From contig CP137679.1 in the NCBI GenBank assembly GCA_037976565.1, positions 27,091,539-27,155,538 of the forward strand: a stretch of 64,000 bases of DNA. Direction: 5' to 3'. The notes under the pieces were generated by a model, which saw nothing but the letters and a program-made list of their open reading frames with translations, did no database searches and had not been told where the DNA came from. Shown piece by piece: positions 43,601 to 54,074 of the stretch. Within the stretch, counting starts at the first letter, position 1; each line of letters starts with the position of its first letter. The position numbers were made by a program, and so were the translations under genes. The DNA is from Mesocentrotus franciscanus. Its lineage: Eukaryota > Echinodermata > Echinoidea > Camarodonta > Strongylocentrotidae.

Positions 43601-46600
43601 CTCGATGTTCTGACATGTGTGACCAGCAGTGGCATGAAGGGTGTGTTTTCCATCAAGTGTTACAATATTTGCGTCATAGTTGTCCGAAACACAGGCCGTC
43701 CCCAAACTAGGAGCCAGTTGAATCCCATCAGGAGCTTCACGGTGCTCATTCACAACAGAGTAGGCAAACTCTGTTTCGAGACCTTTGCTTTCACTGTAGC
43801 TATACATTGACCAGATATGTTGAGTATCTGCATTGCAAATGTTGATCCCGTCAAGGATGCCAGGCCAAGACCAAGAACGGTGTGCTTTCATGGCTTTACA
43901 GTCCCTCGCATAACATTGTAGATGACATCGGAAGACATCGCTGTTATCTTGCGATCGACTGCTCCTTTATGAGTTCCTCTTGGCGAAATGCCTCCAAGTA
44001 GTGTTCTAAATAACAAATCTAGCTGTGGTGGCGTCTCAATAGCACATTCCTTCAAGTTATGTACGGTGGCAGGATTTGGTGTTTTGGTTCTCGGCAGCTG
44101 CAAGATTTGTGCTCTTAAATGTAGAGCAACCCATCTCAGTTTCCTGCTTTCCTCATATTTGGTTAAATCTTCCTGCAGTGAAGCCTTTGCACTGTCTTCG
44201 GAGAGTGAGGCATGGTAAATGAAGTTACCTTTCCTTTGGTCCACCAAAGCTACCTTTATTTCATGGCAGAAATGCTCTTGAATCTTTCTGAGGAGACTTT
44301 GAGCTGCATAGTCTTGAACATCTGTATCTTCTACACCTGCAGCAGTGAACTCTTTTTTGTACATGGCAAGAGCATCGCTCACAAGAAGAGTGTGTTTCTC
44401 ACATATCACCTCATGTTGGATGTATGATGCCAAAGAGGTGAAAGCTTGCTTGTGAGATGACACAGATATGTTACGAGGAAGTGGGGACTCAGTCTTTTTT
44501 AGGAAAGTGATGCGGCATGATTTGTGATACTCAGCCTCCTTTGCTATCAAATCAACTCCATTGCGAATGTAGCAGAAATTTTCAGTCTGGGCTCTTCTTT
44601 TCTATTCTTCTTCTTACGGCTCTTTCCACAAAAGATGCAGGAACCTATTAGTAAACCCTGTCGATCTGACTTGGGAATGTCACTATAGCGCGTCTTGTTT
44701 TAATGCGTCTATGTAAGGTTGGGTCATCAGACAGTTGACTTAGTTTCCTTTGAGCGTTTGATGGTAGCTCATTGGGTTTAAGTCTTTCATCAGTGCTTGA
44801 TAAAACCCTTTTTGTAACCTCTGAATATTTATCCGACTTGAGGTTCTTGCGCAAACTTGCTGTATATTTCACTGTAATTATATCACTGTCTTCCATGTTG
44901 TGTCTGTAAACTGTCTGAGTCTGTCTCCTGTCTCCATCAATGTTTGACTTCTGACACATGTAACGGCATGCTTCAGTCTTATCCTCATTTGTCTGTTAAA
45001 CAAAATTTGCGCAAATTTTAATAGTGAAAATTGATGAACACTAAAGATATTTTAAATCAAAGTAATATATTAAAAACAATGTATAAATCATATATTTACT
45101 ATAGATATTTTCTGCATTGGTCATCTTACTTTCATCAGTATTATCAATACACACTTTACAACTATATTTAAGTCTCTGAACTTCATGTGTTATGTCTAAT
45201 GGTCAGTTGACCCATTTAGGAACCACTAACTCCATTCTCAATTTCTGACTGGGCTAAATCTGTATAACTAGGCTAAAATACATAGCATTGATTATTAAAC
45301 TGTTTAAATAAATTTAAATTTGAATTCTTGCACCTGGTCTAATAATATATATATATTTTTAAATTAAATGTTAAAGTTACATGTTAATTCAACATAAGTT
45401 GCTTGGTATTCTTAGTAGTATCATGCACTGTGATTTGCATTGGAATTCAGCATTGTGATTTATATTTTGTCATAACTCAAACTCATATGGTATGTTAATA
45501 GAAACTAAATGTACATACCTATATATTTGGCATACTTAATTTACTTACCCTTCATGTTTTGTCAATTTGAATCCTCTGTATGCTGCACTTCTCATTAGAG
45601 GATCTCAGACATTCACTCATGATGAAGAGCATGCTGCATGAAACTTGCAACTGGAATCTTTCTTGCATTCACATTGTTTAACAATGAGTCGTGTACATAG
45701 TATGACTGACCAACTTAAAAATGTATATATCTAAAATCTTTGCAAAAGGTTATTGGAAATAAAAGATTAATAGTACTTTAATATCCATTGACTGGATGAA
45801 AATAACGCATGTGTTGGTATGCCTGAAGACTCATTCATACATTCATGTAACAGTATAGTAGACCTGATACTATATTTTCCAATTGGCTTCAGCTCTCAAG
45901 CTGATCTAGCTAAAATATGGGAGTCGCGGCTTTTGGGGGTGTATGCCGGCTACTCCCCACCACTTAAAATGTCAGGCAAATGTCATTCATGTACCAGTAC
46001 ACGATGCCGAACATTTTCCTGTTGTTTACATGAGGTTACCTTTCCAGCTAATCTAGCTCAATATGGGGGTCCGGGGTTGGTTTTTTTTTTTTTTTGGAGG
46101 GGGAAGGGGGGTAGGGAGCTTTGGGGCGTCTCCCGGGTACATCCCACTACTTTAAATGTCTGGCAATGGTCATTCTTGTTAAAGTAGACTATGGCCAACA
46201 TTCTCTAACTGGTTCATGAGGTTACCTTTCCAGCTGATCTAGCTCATTATGGGGGTCGGGGGCTTTTGGGGGCGTCTGCCTGGTACACCCCACAACTTAA
46301 AATGTCTGGCAATGATTATTCACGCAACAGTACACTATGCCGAATTTTTTTCTGTTGGTTTCATGGAGTTAGCTTTCCAGCTGATCTAGCTCATTATGGA
46401 GGCCTTGATTGGGGGCGTCTGCCGGCAACGCCCCACCACTTAAAATGTCTGGCAATGGTCAGTTATATAACAGTGGACTATGCCGAACATTTCCTCATAA
46501 TTTTCATAGGGTTACCTTTCCAGCTGATCTAGCTCATTTGGGGGGCCCCTTTTTATGGCCCCTATTGCCACATCCACGCGCTAGGACATGCCAGACGCCC

Positions 46601-49600
46601 CGTTCATTACTATAATAAATATAACCTCGTACTCCAGTTCAGGCGCACGTGCGGTGAAATTGAAAGTGCATAATTATCGGAGTGACAACGAGCGGTGTAA
46701 ACTGAAACTCTCGAGGCCTAACAGTTAGTATTCTAAGTGGAAAATTACCCTCAATTGTTTCCTTTTCTTAGCTGCAGTCCTCGCAGACTTCTCCTCCTTT
46801 TCTGCATCCCAATCCTTTCTTGGTGGCCTGATCAGGCGCAGCGGAGCACCCCAATTACCGAGCGATCGACTCTCGTCCAGTAAACATCATTTGCATAAAA
46901 TAAACAATTGTGTACCGATTGATGCGAAAAAAGTAAACAAATTTCGAAGGCAAATTCTTCATTAATTTGATGAATATCAGCAATCAAAGCTACTAAATCG
47001 ATTATTTAAAAAATGTGCAAGACACTCATGTGAATAACAAAAGTTATTGATGCACCGAAAATGTGAAATTTAAGGGATAATTTTGACGAAAAAAAACGAA
47101 AAAATGAGATACGAAATCACCGTAAAATTCACCATTTTTTCGAGACCGGCCAAGAATTGCCTCATATGAACAGAAAAGAAATTTAATAATCTCAATCCTT
47201 CTGAAATATCTCTTTTTATAGTTGCTGGATAGAGTAGAGTCAGAGAAAAACATACCCCAACGTCCGAATCTCATCGAACAAAAACAAGCCTTCGTGTGCG
47301 CAATATGTTATGACCAGTCCTATTCATTCAAATGTATGTTATGTCAGGAAACCTCGCGTGTGCCTGGGTTATACATGTGTTGCCGGCCGAATGCACTGAG
47401 CCCGAAGACGCATGCGCAGAGAATAGGGACTATTAGATTTGCACGACGAGAACGTGCACCTGCTGCGTGGACATCCTTTTAAGGCAATGTTACGTCCTTT
47501 TAAGGCACTGCCGGGCAGACTGCCAGTGCTCGACAGTGCCTTAAAGGACGTCACATTGCCTTAAAAGGATGTCCACGCAGCAGTCCACGTTCTCATCGTG
47601 CAAATCTAAAAGTCCCTGAAGCCCCATGAAACAGAACTTATAATTATAAAAATACTCCATCGGCCAAGCGAAAATTTCGCCCATGTATGGATTCAACCCT
47701 CATGAACATTCATACTAAGTCTCTACTTCCTGCATTGCTGGATAGGGGAGAGTCAGAAAAAAAATAGACGGCGTGTTTATCGAGGGGTGAAGCTCATATC
47801 TCGAGTTTTATTCCATGGAATTTCATATTTATTTCACTGATATCAAGTTCATAATAATTGTAGTTAGTATGGAAAGTTTCATAGCGATATTGGGTGGTAT
47901 TCCGATAGCGCGAACTAAGTTAAGCTCGGCTTAACTAGTTCACACTTTTATGGAGTGCCTGTTGCCAACTCATTTTCCCTGTACAGATTATTTTAATCCT
48001 GCAATGAAAAGTGTCCAAAAAATTAATTTTGCAATGAAATGGGAAGAAAAAAATAATATGATGAGTATGAACTGAATTTCAATAAAGTCTTCGGTAGATT
48101 ATCTTTGTCATGAATATTGAAGGAGGAAGATGAAACCTAGCATTCCATAGAAGTGTGAACTAAAATTCTTGTTTAGTCTGGACTTAGTCCCGGCTTAACT
48201 TAAGAGAATACCACCCATTGGCAGTAATAAAGGCGCAACGCGAATTTTAAGATTTTACATTCTAGCAAACACATGTTCGGATTCACGTAGATGTCCGTTG
48301 GTTATTCAAATAGAACGGGCCGTTAATGATATGCTAATTGGGGTGCTCCGCTGGGCCTGTGATAGTATCGGCAGATCCCAGCCATAGAATTGAAAAAAAC
48401 GAAACTAAGCGGCAAGCGTAAAGCACGAACGCAAACAAAATATTGATAAAAATAAACACCGTGCATGCTTTGCCCACTCGTTTAATAGTTTGTGTTGTAA
48501 AGGAAACTGACGCGAGGCTGACAAGAACGCGCACGCAAAATAATGAAAGGACGTTGGTATGAGTCTAAGCAAAAATCGTCTGCTCGCGACTTCTTGGTGA
48601 AAAGGAGGGTGATTTAGGCATTAAAATGTCTTTAAAAAAGGCAAACCGTTTGATATAAATCGAAAAAAACGAGACATTTATCCGAAAAATAATATGCACT
48701 TGATAATCCCAGAACATATCTGGCCATTTCGTCATTCATAATTATGAATTACAATGAGATTGTAAGATCCTTAGTTATAGGAGAAATACAGGGACATTCC
48801 TGCAATGACGTAAAATGCGTCATCAAAAAACGTGACCGTATTTACCTTTTTTTCGAGGGTTGGAGCTTAGCAAGCGTGAGATCTGTGAAACATGGATGGT
48901 TATTATCATTTTTTTGGTCAATATAGAGATTTTCTTAAAAATGTTAGGCTGGAATATTAATAAGTAGAGGTGTATTCATGTTTTGAAAGTTAGTTGGGTT
49001 AGAGGGGCCCTTTAATTACGAGGCGAGTGAGCGTAGCGACCGAGCGAAAAAAGACACCCACAAACGTTTCTACGCTATTGTAATTAATTGTAATAAAGAC
49101 TACATTTACAGCCACAGCCTACTTCAAAATTATGATAATGAGATTGAGTATTTGCCATCCTCAGTAGAAAGAGCTTTCAGCGAAATACCGCTTTGTGTGT
49201 TTTGAGAGGGGTGGCGAAATTAATCGTGCCCTACCACCTTCATTACAGTGAAACATGGATAAGAAATATTCCATTTATCAAAATGCAATTTACATATAGA
49301 TGCGAGGTACAAGAAATAGATTCAGAATAGAGCGCTTAAAACTTATCGTTATACTGTAATTTTTTTAGATGAATTACATGAATAATAATGTTGTAACGCG
49401 TACCGGGCGACAAACACGAGTTTACCTTTCCCCCTTTATACGGAAAGCCCCTATCTGCACACTGCCAGGGCCTTGGCATAAAGTGTACAGTTTTGGGAAA
49501 TATTTCTTTATATAAGTACGCTTGAGAACGTAGCGTATGCTCGAGAACGTAGCGCCCAAGTTTGAAACAAAAATCGGATTTTGAATCGTGAAATTTTGTA

Positions 49601-52600
49601 TTTCAAACTTCTTTTTTTTTTGGGGGGGGGGGGTGTGCAAAATAAAGAGTGTAAAGTTATCATCTTGTCTAGCGAGGGGTACGAGAAAAAAACAAATTCC
49701 TACCTACTTTTGTATAAAGATTAGCACCTGTCCCGAATCTCGACTTTGGGGGCCTTTTGAGAGAGGGTTTATAATGTACAAGAAGTACTGCACCACTTGG
49801 TTTGCGAGTGAATGTAGTGACCGATTATTTAGAATGTTAATATTTTACATTATAGAGCCAAATAAAAGCGCGTTATTGTTATATACATCAACGTCATTTC
49901 ACGTCATTTAACATAATTTCTTTCTGTCTTGAGAAGGAGCTCATTGAGGGGGTCGAAATCGTTTATTAGTAGTTGAAACAAAATAAAAGTCAGATGATTG
50001 CATGTTGAAGCGTTGTCTTTTCACAGTGATATGAGATATTCGTTATACTGCAAGGGGGGTAGAAATGATTTAGCCCTCCCTTTAATCATGTTAATGGTGG
50101 GCAACATAATGGCCCTCGCATTTAACGCGTCTGGAAGACAGGGTATATGCAACATACGCCTATTTTTTTATTTATGTTGTTGTTGTGCGTGTATAATGTG
50201 ATGGATCGTCGCATCCATTTAAGTACAATACGGAAAAAAGGGTGAAACTGCATTTCAGACCTCTTATAACTGAAAGCTTTTACTGACAATTATTGTCATT
50301 AAGGCGCAAGAGGTATTTTACCATCCATTGATAAATGGAAGCTCCTGCCCCCTCATCCGATGCCTATTCTACACAAAATGTGTACGGTACTAAGAAACAT
50401 TGCATCTTCTAACATTCGATGGAGAGTACCGACTGAGCGAGAAAATTGTTATTGTGATATGCATAAGGTTTGCGTGTTAGAACATAAAGAACGATTATCA
50501 TAATTGTAGTGTATACAAAATACATACAATTTATCTTCTTTGAGGTGGCCTTCGGTAGGGGTGGGTTGCAGAATCAAAGTGTATGCATTTCATTATCATT
50601 TGCCCTTTAATCATCACCACGTGAATAATAACGATTCTGAATCGGTGCATTTTCTCATTTTTATCTTCAGCCCGTTTTTTATTAAACATTACCCAAAATG
50701 GATCAAGGAAATAGAGAGGATTACAGGTGAGTTTGCCACTAATCCTTAATGGTAGGTATAGGATAATAAAGTGAAGACATATGAAGGTTTAAATTAATAA
50801 CAAATTGCACTGTTGATACACACCGTATACACCACAAGGCATTGATAAACACCGCCGTATTAATGAAAAGAATGAATAAGTGAAGAGATGAATAATTAAA
50901 TAATATTACTAGCCAGGTTACTATAACGCAATGATAATCTTTATATGCAGGTTGTTTTACATATATAGTGTGTTTTGTGTTATTTGCATTGTTATTAAAT
51001 GTGTAGGTAACAATAATATGACCTGCTACACAATACTGTTTCATCAGTAATGAATAGGACATGGAAGAAACGAGGAATAACTATTATTCAATTTATATTA
51101 TATGCAAATTTCTACAAGCAACTTATTCATTTATTTATTTATTTATTATTCACATATTACAAAACAGGATATTTCATTCACAAATGTAGTCGACCATGCG
51201 GCCCTGTACATAAAAAAGAGAGATACAAAATATATAAACTAATAGAATATTTAAGGATATACAACAAAATCATGGCAAAGTAATACTATCCACATTATAC
51301 ACAAACAGAAGTAAAAACTTAAGAGAGATGGGACATACAATAAGTCAAGATGTGACCTTGAAATCAAGTACTTATATAAGTTTTCTATATTATCCATATT
51401 AATTATACACACCATTAATTCTGATCCCGTTGATATCGTAGACTCTTACAGTCCCTTCTTCAGTTCACTTTGTAAATTAAATACCGTTTTCTTTCCTCAA
51501 AATTGCATGTTGATACGTACATCTTCTTGTTTAGGCCTGTATTATTATGTATAATAGGCCTTTGTGATATAATATTTTCCCATTAATTTGATAATCATAC
51601 TATCCATTGAAATGCTTGAACAGGTTTCATTTTTCTATTAGATTTGATGTGCATGCACATATCATATCATGTCTAGCTCGGTTGGTAACCAATCGAATAA
51701 TCACGGTGATTTTACAAGATTTGGGGTTTTGAGGCCGTAATTCATTTGAAACATGCATGGTGTGTACTATGTACCATTCCCCCAGAAAACATCTAACCCG
51801 CCCCCGTGTTGACATGGTTGACTTTAATCATCTGACCATAGACCTACGTGTGAGACATGAGGCCATGATCTAACAATCCACAGTCAACAATTTGAACATA
51901 AAAAATATGAAACGATTATGACATTATATTTGGATGAAACATAAATTAAGCATAAAATAGATATATACCTTCCACTTATCTGCTTGCATACTTTAACATG
52001 TAATTTGGTGCTTAATATCCATTTTCCTTGTACTGGATACAGCTTTCTAATTTTGAGCCGAGGCATGGGCGTGATTAAAGTTAAATATAATTATGGCAAT
52101 GCTTACACCAAATACCGGTATTATATCAATCGAACCCAACGTGGTCTTGATTTCATTCATTTATATATTAATTAATTTGCACTAACTACAGATGTTTAGA
52201 TTTCCCAATCATGTTTCATCTTTTTTTTCCATCAAAGTTGTAGTAAATAAACAATATCATTAACAATATCATCAGTCTATTCTATCATGCTCGTCGCGAC
52301 TAAATTTCCTACCATGAATACTACATTTCATTTGCATTATGATAGTTGTAAATGTATTACTATCTCATTACTTACTTCATTGACTCCTTATAACGGCTCC
52401 TCTTCAGTCTCCTTCCTTTTTCACCCTTCTCGCTCTCTCTCTTTCCCCATCCCTACTTTTCTAACTCGATTTTGCCGAATCTTTTTACAACTTAAATACG
52501 GCAGGAAATTCTATGCCACTGAGAATACTAATAAAAACACACATAGATGAAGGAGCATTTCAGATTGTCTCCATTCCTTTGTGTCAACCCCCTCCCCGGA

Positions 52601-52918
52601 AATATGATATTAGGTGACGTATGTGTGGTATGTAGATGTCATAAAAAATATCATGACTTTGGACGTAATTTCGAGTAAACTCATTGAATATGTTTCGATT
52701 GAATAGGCCGCGTCCCTCTATGTGCTATTTTCCCGTACGAAGACATCCCCAACGCGATAAATGAATTGAAGCATCTCGGGATCACTGATATCTACGAAAT
52801 ACCTTTCCATGATCACATTCTCTCAGATGAGGAACAGTTGAAGTGGCTTGACCTTCTACGTGGATACCTTCATGAAGGTGACAGAACGTTAGCAAATACT
52901 GATCTGAAGGAGATACCG
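37329..52918 (+). CDS. N-terminal exons of a multi-exon protein (tentative TIR-like domain)
   Basis: Four exons join with exact phase: 37329-37635 (out 1), 39968-40031 (1/2), 50671-50726 (2/1) and 52707-52918 (1/0), encoding about 213 residues. Exon 1 starts MASSNADLKTRIATLRHEIL at a good start context behind a TATA box. Joined exons 2-4 read KVGCMVLLFYPFFIKHYPKW, then IERITGRVPLCAIFPYEDIP and LKHLGITDIYEIPFHD. The order hydrophobic strand, helix, V-P-L strand, helix, with a late W (LKWLDLLRGYL), recalls the second half of a TIR domain, but no box-1 motif is evident. I do not recognise the family with certainty. The frame is open at the last donor (CCG|GTATGC), so the gene goes on, probably to the exons at 57-60 kb. 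Confidence 0.68.
37636..39967. other. Intron 1 of the plus-strand gene
   Basis: No known repeat or exon was recognised. A 102-codon open frame at 38133-38441 shows no family resemblance and no usable splice context. Confidence 0.4.
39968..40031 (+). CDS. Plus-strand gene exon 2
   Basis: 64 nt between TCTTACCAG and GTGAGT. Encodes SFERLVQDLTGKVGCMVLLF. Both phases (1 in, 2 out) fit the neighbours, a strong argument for such a short exon. Confidence 0.65.
40144..40468. mobile_element. 325-bp MITE, copy 1 (3-bp target duplication TAT)
   Basis: The ends GGGTGGTATTC and GAATACCACCC are inverted repeats, flanked by TAT on both sides. Next to the ends are further palindromic segments (AAGTTAAGCC and GGCTTAACTT). 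Copy 2 at 47892-48216 has the same length. Three-base duplications fit PIF/Harbinger-type transposition; the class is inferred. Confidence 0.82.
40885..41068 (+). mobile_element. SINE 3' part
   Basis: It contains GGAATGCTCCCCAG, ACCGGGGTAATAG, AAAGCGCTTAGAGACGTCC and ATTAAGCGCTATATATAAGC, then an (ATT)n tail. The tRNA-like head is absent. Confidence 0.65.
42435..42604 (+). mobile_element. tRNA-derived SINE with intact A and B boxes
   Basis: GAGGTGTTGTGGTCGAGTGG includes an A-box (TGGTCGAGTGG, 42445-42455) and GGTTCGAGTCC (42489-42499) is a canonical B-box. A shortened body (GATCTACATGTCCCACACTC) and an (ATT)n tail follow. The head could drive RNA polymerase III, but it is a SINE rather than a tRNA gene, since no acceptor-stem end follows. 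Confidence 0.82.
43448..44992 (-). pseudogene. Broken member of a dispersed zinc-binding protein family
   Basis: On the minus strand an acceptor (TTTAACAG) at 44994-44993 begins a coding stretch with TNEDKTEACRYMCQKSN. It continues as RKLSQLSDDPTLHRRIKTRR, then after a frame change GSCIFCGKSRKKK, then after another DLIAKEAEYHKSCRITF, a CxxC ... HxxxC zinc-binding pattern. A long helical part follows (44550-43888), then a stop, then CVSDNYDANIVTLDGKHTLHATAG (with a break of convenience at 43650-43720). Multi-copy uncharacterised proteins of many fish and invertebrate genomes share the HxSC and DNYDxN...TLxGxxTLH blocks, from memory. The copy has at least three breaks and is probably dead. Function is unknown; some members may be mobile. 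Confidence 0.62.
45000..45815. other. AT-rich stretch, nothing recognised
   Basis: It lies upstream (in minus sense) of the zinc-binding pseudogene and may be its intron. Confidence 0.4.
45895..46550. repeat. Tandem repeat of about 145-180 bp, five starts
   Basis: CAGCTGATCTAGCTCATTAT or a close variant recurs at about 45898, 46049, 46230, 46377 and 46520, with CACCACTTAAAATGTC(T)GGCAA between. Intervals are about 150, 181, 147 and 143 bp. Open frames through the array (VTFPADLAHYGG, LKMSGN) come from the repeat. Confidence 0.8.
46745..46850 (-). CDS. Possible exon, lysine-rich
   Basis: The minus strand reads RPPRKDWDAEKEEKSARTAA and KKRKQLR with a GTAATT donor following. It has coding-like bias and might be an upstream exon of the zinc-binding family member at 43.4-45.0 kb. 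Support is weak. Confidence 0.3.
47425..47617. repeat. Near-perfect 190-bp hairpin
   Basis: Left arm 47425-47510 and right arm 47534-47617 are reverse complements with only a few mismatches and one single-base bulge, around a 23-nt loop. The inner 50 bp differ at two positions. The flanks show no target duplication that I can assign. Confidence 0.88.
47892..48216. mobile_element. 325-bp MITE, copy 2 (3-bp target duplication ATT)
   Basis: Same ends and length as the copy at 40144-40468, flanked by ATT on both sides. The two copies are very similar along their whole length, suggesting recent spread. Confidence 0.82.
48217..50670. other. Intron sequence before exon 3, nothing clear
   Basis: It contains short GAGCGTAGCGA-type motifs (about 49025-49045 and 49535-49560) but no exon or element I can define. 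Confidence 0.4.
50671..50726 (+). CDS. Plus-strand gene exon 3
   Basis: 56 nt between TTATCTTCAG and GTGAGT, phase 2 in and 1 out. Encodes PFFIKHYPKWIKEIERIT. Confidence 0.65.
50727..52706. other. Intron between exons 3 and 4
   Basis: AT-rich; nothing recognised. Confidence 0.45.
52707..52918 (+). CDS. Plus-strand gene exon 4
   Basis: 212 nt between TTGAATAG and GTATGC, phase 1 in and 0 out. Encodes GRVPLCAIFPYEDIP through EEQLKWLDLLRGYLHEGDRT. Directly downstream are a TTAA MITE and a LINE that separate it from the coiled-coil exon. Confidence 0.65.
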
Positions 52919-53392
52919 GTATGCACGAATCCAAGTTTTTTTTATTCATTTTTTGGCAGATGTTTCTGCATTTATTGATAAATCAAATACAAAACATTCA
53001 AATAACAATAATAGTATGTAATATGATTGATTTACATAAAAAGGTGACAACTGAGATACACACACACACACAAAGATGCATATATAACATATATATATAT
53101 AATCAAAGAATCAAGATAAATGCAGAGGCCAACTATCATAAGCATGAATGCTTGAGTCAATAGCAGCCGGGGAGGGGGGTACATGACGCTGTTATAGGAG
53201 TATGTAGGAGAATAGAGTGTCACGTATGAATATTTTTTTCAGAAAGTATCTAAATAAAAAGTGGAAAGAAAGTGAAAAAATTGCAAGTGTGTGCAAGTGG
53301 GTGTGTGCAGGTGAAGTAAGTGTTTGATTCGTATTGTTCATGGACTGGTCATTTAAAATTAATTTATATAAACAAATAATTAAAACCGTTAA

Positions 53393-54060
53393 CGGTACTA
53401 TGTCCCATTTGCAGGCCAAAAAAAATGAAAAGGTTAAATTCCAACGGCATTTGAAAGACAATACTAATTTAATAATAATAATAATAATAATAATAGGCAT
53501 TTCTATAGCGCCGTCTATCTAGATAATTCTATTCCGAGGCGCATTTATTATTACCCCGGCTTTAGCCTAGCTGCCGTTTATACAGCGCTCCAGCATTTCA
53601 AGGAATTAATTCCTGCTAGGTACCCATTTACATCACCTGGGTTGAGTGTAGCAAATGTAGATCAATGTCTTGCCAAAGGACTTTAGTGCCGCGGTGGGAC
53701 TCGAACCGCGGACCTTGTGATCGACAGTCCGGCGACGTATCCACTCGACCACGACACCTCTATTTAGAACTTCCCTAAGTGGGGCTTGAATAAAAATTTA
53801 AGTGGGAAAATAACGACTATTAGTTGTCGAATCGATTCCATCAGTTTAATTTTGGCCATTACAAGAAGTTGGTTATTAATATAGACAAATGCTCATGTAC
53901 CCTTTACAGCTCATTTTATGTATGTTATTACCAAAAATGAAACATAGCCAGTCAGTCACCCAATAGTGTAAATTTCACAGATAGGACATACATGACATAT
54001 TCATAATTCCTGCAAAGTTCTACAGAATTTGAAGTTGGCTGCAAAAGGGACATAGTATCT
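53393..54060. mobile_element. MITE with TTAA target duplication, copy 2, carrying a SINE
   Basis: The ends CGGTACTATGTCCC and GGGACATAGTATCT are flanked by TTAA (53389-53392 and 54061-54064). It matches the copy at 11396-11910 on both sides of an inserted SINE (53473-53765), so copy 1 supplies the empty site. Confidence 0.8.
53473..53765 (-). mobile_element. Full-length tRNA-derived SINE
   Basis: On the minus strand: GAGGTGTCGTGGTCGAGTGG head with B-box GGTTCGAGTCC, then body GATCTACATTTGCTACACTC, AACCCAGGTGATGTAAATGG, AAGCCGGGGTAATAATAAA, then GGCGCTATAGAAATGCC and an (ATT)n tail. It is inserted into a MITE with a short A/T target duplication (ATTTA). It is the most complete SINE of the window and can serve as the family reference. 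Confidence 0.85.
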
Positions 54061-54074
54061 TTAAGACCCTTATA

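Noticed and set aside
45819..46615. Coding gene in the 46-kb region
   Set aside because: The frames follow the tandem repeat and break at unit borders.
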